NCBI GenBank assembly: GCA_013115135.1
Contig: JABANP010000066.1
Span: forward strand, 1-64,000
Reading direction: 5' to 3'
Source of the DNA: Perkinsus olseni
Taxonomy: Eukaryota > Perkinsozoa > Perkinsida > Perkinsidae
Length of the DNA stretch: 64,000 nt
Made by a program: the position numbers and the translations under genes. Position 1 is the first letter of the stretch. Every line of letters starts with the position of its first letter. Below, piece after piece: positions 40,008-50,991 of the stretch. The notes below the pieces were generated by a model. That model worked only from the letters and a program-made list of their open reading frames with translations. It ran no database searches and had not been told where the DNA came from.

Positions 40008-40950
40008 ATGGATCGGACGTATCGGGCTACGGCCGAGGACCTAGACGTCGTTGACAGGTACGAGGCCCTCGTAACGAGGGTCGTGGGCCTAGGCATTAAT
40101 ACGGTCCTCTTTTCGTGCATCGAGGGTTAAATTCTACTGTGTATTGGTTCGGTTTATCAATCCACAGCTTAATCGCGAGGCATCTTTCGTTGACGGCGGT
40201 TCTTCACGGCGGAAGTCGTGTCAGGTTTCTGAAGAATGTAGATGTTAAGTATGCTGCGGAACCTTCAGTAGCGGAAAGGTGGCATCGGGCGAAGGAGCTG
40301 AGCGAAGCGGTCAACCTTCGAGCCGCGGAACTACAGACTGCTGCTGGTACTACCGAGGGCTCTATCACTCGTGCATGCGCCGGGGGGCTGTGCGCAGGAA
40401 TTCGAGTTGCCCCGCGAACTCGCCTTTGCGAGACCAGGACGGAAGTGGTCGTCGACGGGCCGGCTAAGATCACGGCTGAAGAGCTTGATGAGGATTTCGT
40501 TCTCCCTTTACTAGCAGAGTTGTCTACTGAAGCGGTGGGTTGGTCAGAGGTCTCCTCGGGAAACCCTACTACCCTGGAAGCGTCGTGCGTGGCTTGGGTT
40601 AGTTCTGCGGTGTTCTCAGGTGATAGGAATGGTCTGCTCGGAGATCTATCAGGACTCTCTTCCGGAGCGTCAGCCGGGAAGTAGCTGCGGCATCGTCGAC
40701 GAAGGTCAGGATCGGTCTGAACGACTTAAGGCCGCTTCCGAGGGCTAACCGCGAGAGCATCCAAGCTCGAATGAGGAGCGCGGGAATGCTCTTCCGAGTC
40801 AACCCGTGGCCGAGCAGACCATCGACGAGCTCCGCCACTAAGAGGCCGTGCAAGTGGGGGGATGTGCCGCTTTATCAGTGTCGGAGTGGCGGGGAGAAAT
40901 CTGGTCGGGCTCGGGATCTCGAGGAGCGCTTCAAGGAACTGGTAAAATGA
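40008..40950 (+). CDS. unrecognised gene, possibly two
   Basis: The ATG at 40008 opens MDRTYRATAEDLDVVDRYEA, continuing LVTRVVGLGINTVLFSCIE to a candidate intron donor, then LNREASFVDGGSSRRKSCQ. The N-terminal block faintly recalls the apical segment of group II chaperonins, but nothing else supports that. A later stretch (40672-40950) stays open: VRIGLNDLRPLPRANRESIQ, ARMRSAGMLFRVNPWPSRP, ending RDLEERFKELVK. The exon chain between is not resolved. I give no function. From 40951 to 41466 only a 56-residue basic ORF at 41243 (MGGTKGKSSMCGRFERRRKE) stands out, unsupported. Confidence 0.35.
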
Positions 40951-41466
40951 CCAGCTGCCGAGGCCTCGCATAAGCTCGGATGTCGACTGTTGTTAGACAG
41001 CATCATTGTTGTTGCCATGAGTCATTCATTTAACAAAGCAGATGGATGTAAGATAGTCCTTGTGTTCTTAGTGAGCACCGCTAGTTGATTTTCTGGACGC
41101 GAAGCGAACAGTCCCCTGCAGCCCGACACGGGACTGTTCCCCGATGCTACCGTAGGCTGAAGGCTGACGGCTAAGCGATGGCTCGTCGCCCGAGGGGCTC
41201 TGACGAGGTTGCGAGTGAGCTATCCTGGAAGTTGGTCTATTATCTCGAATGGGTGGTACGAAGGGCAAGTCTTCGATGTGCGGTCGGTTCGAGAGACGAA
41301 GGAAGGAGAAGAGGGAGAGGATGTATTTAGCTGGGGCATTAGCGGACAGGGTCATTGGTAGTACTCCGGGGGGGCTTAGGGGGCAGCTTGGAAACTATTC
41401 GATAGTCTTAGCGTACTGACGGGGGCGGTGTCTCGAGCCCCTCTGACTCATCACATAGTTCTCAAC

Positions 41467-43055
41467 ATGAAGTTATTGAGCTTCGAAGGCTTTAACCTCG
41501 TATATGGTGTCTGGGACCGAAATGAGGATGCCTTCCTCCCACTTGCCTCATGCAGGGTGCTAGCCCAATACGCTATTGTTGCCTTCGTTGTCGTAGAGTC
41601 GGAGTCCTGCTCCCTGCCTTTTGAAGAACCTTCCATTCTGAAGCTGGACTGGGAGACACTGCCGGCTGGATTGGACCCCTCTACGGGTTGTCTCTATCCT
41701 GAGCGAGCAGCGCGGAAGCGAGGCCAGGTAACAATTCCTCTATAGAGCCATCACTGGCCGCTGTTCATTAGGAGCCTGATTGCGTGTGTAGGTTGTCGGC
41801 ATGGTGGCGGCAGTCCTCTCGGCGATACCGGATACGACCGAGGTACGATGCGGGTGGAGCAATTACGATTGCGAGCAATTTTTCGACGCCTCGGGTTGGA
41901 TCATCGGTGCGAGCTTCATGTGGGGAGTCTACTGCCGCATTGGTGGTACTGTTTCGAGACAGCTCTCCCTCGAGGTTTCTCGCGGAAACGTGTGGCCCGA
42001 GTGTTTGACAGACGTGTCTCAGGCCGGTCGGCGGGCGACGGTAGTCGACTTCGGTGCCGGGTCGGGCCATCTCGGCTTACTCGTAGGGTACATGCGGCCA
42101 GACGTAAAGATAGTCCTGCTGGAGAGGAGGTCTGGTAGTATTGGCGATCAAGCACAGCTCTGGGGGGATTCGGGGGTGGAGTGGTACTACTCACTCGCAA
42201 GTATGTGCTTGCCTCGGGTGCGTAGGTGGCGTGATCGTTACTAGGCGTCGAATGCATGCGTAGTGGGCCTCTCCCAGGTACTTGCGGTCTGGCCTCGGAT
42301 AGAGTGAGGGCTCTGGGATGGGAGGACAGAGTTGAAGTTGTGTGTGGCAGCATACAGGACTATGATGGGCCGTGCGATATAGGTATCAGGGAGAGCGCAG
42401 TCTAGCACAAACCGTTCGACAGCCGCATGCCCTCTCCTTCCGTGCTGCTTAGTACAACCCTATGATTGAGCGTCCTCTCCTCAGGGATTGGTTTGCATGC
42501 ATGTGGTGCCTTGACGGATATGATTATCGACTTCTGCACCGGCAGGAATTGCAGTTTCGTGGTACTATGAGGGGCGCTGAGCCAGAACGCAGGATTCTGA
42601 TGACGGGGTCTTGGCAGCTTTTGCTGTGTGGAAAATTTCGACAGACACTACGGAGATGGCGTTGTATGCAATTTTCGGGCTCTAACTTGCCGTTGCAGGA
42701 CCCTGACTTACGTAGGTATGCCCATGCTGTTATGGACAGATCGCTGGGACTGAAGGGAGCCGGCGAAGGGCAGCTTCCTAGGAGCCCGGATTGCGTTGGG
42801 GAAGTACTTAGTGAGCAAGAATTCAAGACAGTGGCGTCCCTGGCGGACTACTCGGTTGTTGATGGGAAGGACGGCTTCGACTATGCTGGGCGGCCCGAGT
42901 ACAGGATAGCGCGTGCGTGCATGCGCGTGGTGGACACTGACCGCCTCATACACGCCAGAGATCGTTTCGGCTACGTCGTCTCGCTATCGAGGATTTTACC
43001 CGAAACCTGTACCCCTAAGAACAGTGTAATTATCGGCCGCGCGACGGCCCGTTAG
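41467..43055 (+). CDS. GSTCD-type S-adenosylmethionine-dependent methyltransferase
   Basis: Homolog of the C-terminal part of animal GSTCD. The first exon (MKLLSFEGFNLVYGVWDRNE) reaches WETLPAGLDPSTGCLYPERA then ARKRGQ, a block shared with GSTCD. The methyltransferase core is TVVDFGAGSGHLGLLVGYMR then PDVKIVLLERR (about 42040-42130), the glycine-rich SAM loop followed by the acidic ribose residue. It continues GLHACGALTDMIIDFC (about 42490), EQEFKTVASLADYSVV, and ends SLSRILPETCTPKNSVIIGR, like the ESCSPKN end of GSTCD. No glutathione-transferase domain precedes the core, so this is shorter than the animal protein. The substrate is unknown; an rRNA or tRNA target is only a guess. Several introns. 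Confidence 0.8.
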
Positions 43056-43300
43056 CGTTCCTCTCTCCTGCACGTGTTACTGAACGTTTCTATTAAAACC
43101 GAGCGGGGCTGGGTTCATGCTGAAGTTGGAGTGAGCGCCCTGTTGAAGCAGCTCTGCCCGCAACCGTTGTGAATCACCGCTCGCGCATACACTCGGTTCA
43201 GACTGTGCTGCGATAGAGTTGAGCCCACCTGAGTGAACTCGGCAAACTCCAGCTCTGGCGTCTCGGACGAGAATATGCGGCAGTTTGGCTTTCTTCATGC

Positions 43301-45190
43301 GTGTCAATTTCGGCCGCGTTATGTCGAGGCTTCGGCCAAACAGCGAGGGTCGGGCGTCGCGGTCTTCTGGAGCCCCTCGGTACTCCGGGAGTCCCTGCCG
43401 CCGCTTCTGTGGACGGCGAAGACTCTCCCGCTCGAGGGTCCGTCGTGACTGATGATGCCTCGGTAGAAACATTCGATGATATGCTCTACGACGAGACGAA
43501 TCCATACCGAGTGGGAAGTGGTCTCTGGCAACGAGGGTTGATCATCATCGTCAGGTACGAGAGACAGCCAGCGAGCTTGCTCATAATATCGTCACCTTGC
43601 CGGACTTGCCCTTGGGGGTTGTCATAGTCTACGCTATGGCTGTCGCTGCTGTTGCTCTTGTCGCGGTCTGGATACTGAGAGACGCCTCGGCGAGCTCAGG
43701 TTGGCGGAAGGAAACCGCGGTGCGATCGGTGGAGCCTCGCCCCTTTCCAGGTTTCGGTGACTCCTGCGATACGCCACTGCCGCTGTGGATCACCGTGTTC
43801 GTGGGCCGACATGTCCTCAAGGTCCTTGATGGTCGCCGGTGAGTACCTTTTCAGACGTTCCAGCCTCGATTTTCCACGTGTTCCCCTATAACTCTCTCAG
43901 CTCGTTTGTGGTTGAGCCGTCGTAGTGGTCACGAGAGCGCATTCGCACGAGTGACGTCCTGGATCATCACATGCAATCGACTTGGATACTACCTGTGGCT
44001 TCTCGGATGGTAAGTGCAGGCCTCATCGTTACAACCATAACCTGAGCAGGGTGTGCTACTCCTCCATGATGTATCGATCACTGACCAGCGAAATCAGAAA
44101 TGTGCTCTTCGTTATTTCCCTTCGTCGAGGCTTAGACCCGCGTGGCGATTGCGGCTATCGGAAGATTCGACGCAAAGCATGCCTATCGCTCTCAGCGCTC
44201 GGGGTTGTCCTGTGCTAGCCCAGTTGTATTCCCGCAGTTACCTTCTCTGGGTCAGTAACACCTGCGATAAGGGAGTGTGGAACTTCGCCATGGTCATGTG
44301 CCTCATGCAGTTCGTGGCCGTTGCGCTACCTATTGCTCTCTTGTTTTTGGTGAGCTCCTTGTTTGTTTTCCCCGCTTGGCTCTTCGCGATATTCTCGATT
44401 CCTGCCAACGCCGTGGTTCCTGTACTCCATATGTGACGCCACCAGCGTCATGGTTAAGCGGAACGCACTAAGGCGGCCCTCCCTACCCTCAGGTTATGTG
44501 TTGTTTGCCTTGCCTACTTTGCTTGCTGCCGGTCATGTTCCCGCCCGATGCCAACCAGGTGGGGTTTGCTGCGGCTGATTCGGACGAGTACAGAGAATGC
44601 TTCTCAGCTCGCGACTCGAGACGACATGATCCGGCGGATACCTAAGACGGAGTACCATCGATTACTAGAGGAATCAGGTAGGGGCATGATCTCCCTTTGC
44701 CACCCGCCCGATCTATTCGTAACTCTGCAGGGTCACGGTCTCCGGAAGGAGCTTCAGATGTGCCCGACAGCTGTCCGATATGTTTGTCGGACTTTGCTGA
44801 AAACGACGAAGTGATGACGTTGCCGTGCAACACGCGGCATATCTTCCACGAAAGATGCGTCACGCAGTGGCTGGCGGTATCGCAATTGTGTAAGTATCCT
44901 CAGCCGTCGTCTGGCTAGGTCCTGTGACAGGTCCTATTTGTCGGGCGAATATCAGTGACATGCTCGACGCTGGGGGACGAGGAAGCGCAGCCCGCGAGAT
45001 CTCGAGCTCGGTGACATGGGTTGATGGGATGAGGCGAGTTCCGGAGAAGGCCCGGGCAGAAAACCCGATAGGACAATGCCATTACACTGAACTAACTCAC
45101 GTACTCAGCCCGGAGTGGGCTGCAAGCCACTTTATAATTTTTTGTTATCATTTCACAGAAAAGAGAGTCCTGTCTCGCGTTTGGTTTTGA
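43301..45190 (+). CDS. membrane-anchored RING-H2 protein, probable E3 ubiquitin ligase
   Basis: The C-terminal RING is clear: DSCPICLSDFAENDEVMTLP, then CNTRHIFHERCVTQWLAVSQ, then after a 44-bp intron LCPICRANISDML (44775-44970). Spacing C-x2-C ... C-x3-H-x2-H-x2-C ... C-x2-C is the RING-H2 type with the slightly long C-x3-H loop common in alveolates. Upstream exons encode hydrophobic helices: LGVVIVYAMAVAAVALVAVW (about 43615) and CLMQFVAVALPIALLFLVSS (about 44300), so it is a multi-pass membrane protein. The N-terminal part is Ser/Asp-rich (DDASVETFDDMLYDETNPYR). The start is uncertain; 43056-43300 shows no other gene. Target unknown. Confidence 0.72.
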
Positions 45191-45421
45191 GGGAACTCCG
45201 GTATGCTCATGCAGCAACGGTGGCTGACAGGGGGCGAGAAGGTTCGCTGTCATCACATCAGTTCAACGCCCGCCTCCAGTGTAGACTCGGTATGGCTCCA
45301 CGTAATCACTCACGAGTGAGCGATTCATCTTCGTCCTTCCGTCCAACAGTTGAATTGTTTTATGAAGAGGGTGCCTCCCAGGGCCCTTCGTTATTGACTT
45401 ATACCGTCTTGTACAGCAACC

Positions 45422-48130
45422 ATGCTAAATTCATTTCTCCATTGCACAACCCGAGCAGCATCAACAGCAATGCCTGCTGCGGCAATTGGAGCAGCAGCCT
45501 TCCGCACACGACTCTTGACACGTTGCAGCGCCGTCACTATTCTCCCCAGTTGGAGTCTCACCAGTGTTCAGACGGTCCTTTGCCACCCAGTCGGGCCCGA
45601 AGGACTACTATCAAGTTTTGGGCGTACCACACAACGCTTCCCAAGATGACATCAAGAAAGTGAGAATGGTTACGGAGAGGGTGACAGCAGTGCGCTCGAT
45701 GGGAGCTCATTCGAACGTCTTCGCGAGACGAACCTCGCATCCCGAGGATGGGTGGTTGGGCTTTTGAAGTCCACCGGGTAGCCTAGCCTTGTTCGCTTGA
45801 AGAGTGCTAATCTCAGGCGTATAGGAAGCTAGCGATGAAGTGGCACCCCGATCGGAACCCAGATAACCGTAGCGAGGCAGAAGCGAAGTTCAAGGATATA
45901 GGAGAAGCATATCAAACGTTGGGAGATGAGGGCAAACGCAGACAGTGAGTATCCATCCGTGTGGACCTTTCTTCAACATCTCTTTGTGATAGACTCCGCG
46001 GTGCCACTGCAATTAACTCCTGTGGTAGAGTGTAGTCCACACTCTGTAGAGATCTATATCGCTGCTTTGCTGTCGTTACGCGCTTTTCGCAGTGCGCGTC
46101 CCATAAGATGGGAATTGGGACAACTCTTAGTACGGTGTAGGTGCTCTACTGTCATGCTATCTCCACCCTAGTGAGCTCAAACTAACTGTATCGCACAGTC
46201 TGTCTGAAGGGTGGGGCCCCGTCATTCAACCCCTATTGTGAGGGAGATGCCTTCGGCTCCACGAAGTGCTCTTATAGCTACCATTAGAGATGGCACTGCT
46301 TGACTCGTCGAGGGCGTGCGCGTTTGGGCGAACATATGCTCCTCTTGGGGGTATACGGCCGATGTTGCGTTTATGTTATTGAGCTCAGGTACGACGCGTT
46401 CGAAGGAGCATCGTCCTCTTTCGGAGGCGCCGGCGGCCCTGGAGGTCCGTCCGGTCCTCATACCGGGACCTCAGGGCCATTCCCAGGCGGCGGGTTCCCC
46501 GGTGGTGGCTTCCCTGGTGGGGGGTTCCCAGGGGCTGGCTTCCCGGGCGGTGGTGGATTCCCTGGTGGCTTCAATCAGGGTAAGCGCTCCTCGTGAGTTG
46601 GGCCGGCACGATTGTGACGGAAGATTGTCCCTCAGGTAATGTTCACTACAGACAGATGTCTATGGAAGAGGCGCAGGAGCTCTTTAAAGTACAACTTGTT
46701 GATACTCTCTCCATCGTTATTGTACTGCGCACATTCCTCAGAAAGCGATGGGGATGGACCTGGATGACCTGCTGAGGAGCGCCATGAGAGACGGCTTCGC
46801 GACTACTGGAGGTCCGTCCTCTACGCGGTAGCAGAGCAGTTGAAGCGCATTGTGGGGACGTCTGTATTTCTTAGAACTTCGACAAGATCGGACTCGTCGG
46901 GTCGAAGCAGCAGCGGCCGCCCCGGGTCAGCGCAGCATCCGTTTGGCGATCCGCATGATTTGGGTGGCTTCGGCTCCCTATTTGGAAACATGGGCGGAGA
47001 CTTGGGGAATATGTTCAGAGAGCCACCGAGAGCCAACAAACGTACGCCCGAATGTGGGAGCGATCCAGCGGATGTAACGGGAACTTCGTCTGATTTTGCT
47101 GAATACCGACTCGGTAGTACCGAGTAAACAGCACGACATCGGGCTGTCTTGCATTTTCCCCCACTTTCTCGCATCCCAAAGAAAAGTGGTCGGCATGAGT
47201 GGCCGGCGCTGGGGTATCGCAGTGAACGGGGAGCTGCGGGTTGGTTGTGAGTTCAAGTGGCGGGTCCGTTGGTTGGTGGTTGGGCGGTCATGGGCGGTGA
47301 GGAGGGCGAGTGCTACTGAAGTACCTCAGATACGATAAGACAGGGCCTCGAGATGGCGCGGTTTGGGTTTGACATATTCGGTGCCAGGATGTTAAGAAAG
47401 ATGCTTCCACTCACGTACGAGTGTCCTTGGTCTCTGGGTGGGGGTGGTGGTCTAGGGTCCTTCATGGCCTTACTACGGTCAACGCCAGTTTGGCGATTGG
47501 TTGGTGCGTCAGGTGCGATGAGGAGAGCCCCTGGATTCCTAAGACGGCTGTTTGCCGCTGCTGCTGCGCTACTTGTGCCTTCCGCCTTCTTTTTTGGGGT
47601 ACTATTCGACCGCTCATCATAACCTCGACCTGCATCGGTGGTCTTACTTCTGCCTCACGGTCGTGTCCGGTAAATACGAGCAGATATTACCGAGTAGTCT
47701 GTGCAATGACTGTTGGCCGCCCGGTTGGTCATCAAACCCTCTCATCCCGTGCCCTTTGCAACGACTCCATCAATTTGCATTATCGCAGCAGTTTTCAGAA
47801 TGTTGTATTTGAACGGAGCTCAGCTTCGTTCGTTCTCGCCAAGTCTGTCACAGTTTTTGTGACTCACAAATTTCCATCGGCCATAGCATAGCCTATTGTG
47901 ATGCAAATCTTTTTCAGCTACTGCTTCGAAAAACGAAGGCCCCGCCGTTGCACACACTTCCACTAAGCAAGAGGTTGTGACTAAGAACGGCAAGAAGGTA
48001 ATTGAAGGAACAAGCTGAGCGGGAGGACGTTAAGACTTTCTTTTCAACTCAGATGCTCAGGACAACAACGACCACGGAGCACGTCGACGGTACAACATCC
48101 ACGCAGACGAAGGAGGAGTTGATAAAATGA
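45422..48130 (+). CDS. mitochondrial DnaJ (HSP40) co-chaperone with Gly/Phe-rich region
   Basis: A J-domain protein that stimulates HSP70 ATPase. The start [20 protein letters not shown] and the following Arg/Ala-rich stretch ([13 protein letters not shown], then [10 protein letters not shown]) form a convincing mitochondrial presequence. The J domain is [20 protein letters not shown] (45600-45660), an intron of about 160 bp, then [20 protein letters not shown] with the HPD motif and [19 protein letters not shown] (to 45944). A Gly/Phe/Pro-rich region of repeated FPGGG units lies at about 46480-46580. Later exons ([38 protein letters not shown]) are diverged. The last two, [11 protein letters not shown] then [20 protein letters not shown], resemble the charged end of DNAJB6-like proteins. 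Stop 48128-48130. No zinc-finger CXXCXGXG repeats, so class B or C. Confidence 0.8.
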
Positions 48131-48395
48131 ATTCCGGTTTCCGATGAATAAACAAGAATATACCAGTTTGTATCATACACTTTAACAACCAGTTTCGATG
48201 AGTAACGCATCACTGAGTCTCGTGTTCGTCACCTAGTTATCGACTATAAGAGCACTCTCGCGGAAGCCACTGTAGCTGCCCCTGATACAAGTTAATACCA
48301 ACTAATAGCAGCCCCTGTATAGCAGCGGCTCATTATCAATACTGGTGACTCGTCAGGGGACTGGCTGTGTTGTCTAATGAGCAAGGTTTTCCCCG

Positions 48396-50203
48396 ATGAT
48401 TGTTTTCCTAACTTTCCTGGGTGCTGTGAGCCTCGCTCAAGTTGCTAACCCTTGGAGTGCTGACTATCTCTCATGCGAGCATGCTCATATTGCATCTAAA
48501 TACGTGTCGAATTCCCAGTGGTTCCAGGTGAGTTAATTCTCTCTGATTGGGGTTGCTAGGCACTGGTTGCTCCAAGTGTAGGAGCGACTCTCGAGGGCCC
48601 CCGCTTTGATTGGCCAGTCGGCCTGCTTGATTCGACACGTGGTGACGCACGCCATCTTCAGGACTGGTTCGTTTACCACAACTTTTTCCCCTGGAAGCGA
48701 AATCTGACATTTGTGGACATCGGAGCATTTCATCCCTTCATGTTAGTTGAAACGCAGTCGAAGGTTTTCGTAAAAGCTCTCTCGTCAAATCAGGTACTCT
48801 AACTCGTTGATGTTCGAGAGGTGTTTCGGTTGGCGGGGAGTTTGTGTCGAGCCCAACCCAACTGTAAGTGGGTGCAACGGCGATGCCCTTTGACCTTCTG
48901 CTGAGCATTGACAGTATTCTCTCATCTTTCCGTCGAGAAAAATCTGACCCTCCTGCTTGGAGAGCGCACCACGAGGTGAGGTGTTGCGCCTGTTGATCGT
49001 GTAAAAGTTACATAGACTGGCGACTAAGTGAATGATCCCACAGTCTGACGTTCTGGGCCACTGCCTGTGGCGCGTGTATGACTCCGGATCAAACGGTTGT
49101 CCGTTTTAATCGGGCCGGGGTCATATCGTTGATAGTCTGGCGGATGGTGAAGCGCATGCCGTAGAGAGCAACTTTCTATGTTCCCTTGCAAGCTCGCTGA
49201 TGAGGTGCGGTTCGGCCCTGTGGCGCAACGGTAGCGCATCTGACTCCAGATCAGAAGGTTGTCCGTTCGAATCGGGCCGGGGTCATATACCTATCTAGCT
49301 TGTGGCCCACTGATTGGAATGTAGCAAGACAAGAACGGCGCTTGCGACTTGCCTCGCGACCTGCCTGGCATTGCTCAGCTTGGCCCTGTGGCGCAACGGT
49401 AGCGCATCTGACTCCAGATCAGAAGGTTGTCCGTTCGAATCGGGCCGGGGTCATATCGTTGATGTCGCGGATGATATATCGCGTGCCTTAGAGAGCGCCT
49501 CCTCTGTGTTGCCTCGTAAGCTCGCAAGTATCGAGCGGCTTGGCCTCGTGCCACAGAGGGACTTTGAGGTGACGCGTCTTACAGTGAACGACTTTGTCAA
49601 TTCCCGTCTGCTCGCCCTTCGATTCATTCATAACTACTGCTCGCTCTCTGAACAGGTGTACGGCCTCTTCCACGAATCTCGGAGCTGTCTCCTACTTCCG
49701 AACTGTGCCTACTCGGAACGGAAAATATGTCTTTGGTGATAGGCCTGGACCCCATCGAAGCCCGGGTGACAGAGGCCCGAGTCTCATTCTGCCGGCTCAC
49801 CCCACTCGGGGACTACCTATGCTGCTGAGTGCTTGCCTCTTGGAGACATAGTTCGAGCAGCAGGATCTCAGACAATCGATGTAGTTGCTCGAGGATGGGT
49901 TCTCAGTCCATGGGCTCCATCTTACCCGAGTGCGTCCATCAGCGGGAATTGTGATGGCATCACGATCACCAGCCAGAGTGCCGCCGTGAAACCGTTGGAT
50001 TTTAGGTGCTTTTCTTGGACGCTGAAGGCAGTGAAGTGGCTATCCTTGGTGGGTACGACTTCCAAGCGGAACCAGAGATCCGAGTTATAGTCGTTGAGGC
50101 GAGCGACCCGAGGAGGTATATTGAGCTGGAGCAGATATTCTACAGAAATAGATATGTCAAAGTAGCTGTCCTTGGCGGCGACTGGGTGTTCGCCAAAACT
50201 TGA
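48396..50203 (+). CDS. secreted FkbM-family methyltransferase
   Basis: The start MIVFLTFLGAVSLAQVANPW is a signal peptide. Spliced exons read SQWFQ-ALVAPSVGATLEG, DWFVYHNFFPWKRNLTFVDI, GAFHPFM-YSNSLMFERCFGW then RGVCVEPNPT. After a 792-bp intron (48864-49655) comes VYGLFHESRSCLLLPNCAYS, then CLPLGDIVRAAGSQTID (about 49830), and finally VLFLDAEGSEVAILGGYDF and IRVIVVEASDPRRYIELEQI, stop 50201-50203. DIGA...SNS...GWRGVCVEPNP and FLDAEGSE are the SAM-binding and core motifs of FkbM-type O-methyltransferases. Substrate unknown; the signal peptide suggests surface or extracellular glycans. The large intron contains two intact tRNA-Trp genes, a tRNA relic and a decayed copy of the following exon. 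Confidence 0.8.
48915..48976 (+). pseudogene. decayed duplicate exon of the FkbM gene
   Basis: Encodes VFSHLSVEKNLTLLLGERTT, which aligns with VYGLFHESRSCLLLPNCAYS of the real exon at 49656. The acceptor TTGACAG is one base short of the real CTGAACAGG, so splicing here would shift the frame into a stop. Confidence 0.4.
49061..49123 (+). pseudogene. tRNA-Trp relic
   Basis: Matches the intact tRNA-Trp genes nearby from GCCTGTGGCG to CGGGCCGGGGTCA, but the D arm is shortened, the anticodon stem is broken (ATGACTCCGGATCA), and the T loop reads TTTTAAT. The downstream flank resembles that of the copy at 49382, so the two arose by tandem duplication. Confidence 0.75.
49214..49285 (+). tRNA. tRNA-Trp (CCA), copy 1
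   Basis: A 72-nt cloverleaf. The acceptor GGCCCTG pairs with CGGGGTC (two G-U). D stem GCGC/GCGC. Anticodon stem-loop TCTGA-CTCCAGA-TCAGA with anticodon CCA. T arm GTCCG-TTCGAAT-CGGGC. Discriminator A, no intron. Lies in the sense direction within an intron of the FkbM gene. Confidence 0.95.
49382..49453 (+). tRNA. tRNA-Trp (CCA), copy 2
   Basis: Identical over all 72 nt to the copy at 49214. Also inside the FkbM intron, 96 bp further on. Confidence 0.95.
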
Positions 50204-50458
50204 CAGCATTCTTCCTAAACTCAGAGCATGTTCTCGATTGAGTCAACGTCGACTATCATTTGGTTGAGTTAGAGTAGCAGATCTGGGACATAGTACTGGA
50301 GTACGATATTCTGAGAAGAATCGCATTGGCCCGGTGTATCGATGGGTACCTCATAGTCGGAGATCAAAAACTGCTCCCAGCTATGGCTGATTATTGTGGA
50401 AAGCTCTACCCCAAAAAGCTCAGTTAGCAAATGGATGAGGATAATTAATGGGCCATCT

Positions 50459-50836
50459 GGATTGGACAGCACGTGTGCTTGGAGGTACAGTTCGAACCGG
50501 AGTCCTCACCGCACGTTGCTCGTCCCCTGTATCATGTTTGGCACACAACGCTCTCGGTCTCAGCTAGCCGCAGGTGTCAGCCCCTTGCAGGACCCTCGTC
50601 CGCGGCTTGAGCTCTCGTTCAAGTAAGCTGTGATGCTCTGACCAGTTGCTGCTGCGAGTGCGCCCCAAGAGATCGATTCTTTCAGTAGTGCCCTGTCGTG
50701 CTTGGTCGGCGGGTGTATATGGATATTGCTGTGTATCTGTTTCATCGAGCTGCTAAGTCGAAGTTTCTTGTGTTCTTGTGCAGCACAAGTTGTGCTTCTT
50801 GTGTTCGAGTCGGGGTTTGGCACGCGAATACAATAC
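50459..50836 (+). repeat. dispersed repeat, copy 2
   Basis: Opposite-orientation relative of 28541-28965, shorter by about 45 bp through gaps. It ends about 84 bp before the third tRNA-Trp gene. Both copies have the B-box-like GTTCGAACC/GTTCGAGCC near the left end and GTTCGAGTC near the right. Confidence 0.8.
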
Positions 50837-50919
50837 CTCCTATGTCTGATGATGGTGTGCATGCTGTGCAGATCGACAGCATTGTGTTGCCTTGGGAGCT
50901 TACACAACCTGAGCAGCTC

Positions 50920-50991
50920 GGCCCTGTGGCGCTACGGTAGCGCATCTGACTCCAGATCAGAAGGTTGTCCGTTCGAATCGGGCCGGGGTCA
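50920..50991 (+). tRNA. tRNA-Trp (CCA), copy 3
   Basis: Differs from copies 1 and 2 by a single T in the D arm/loop (GCGCTACGG for GCGCAACGG). The cloverleaf is otherwise intact. It lies outside the FkbM gene, just after the dispersed repeat. Confidence 0.94.
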
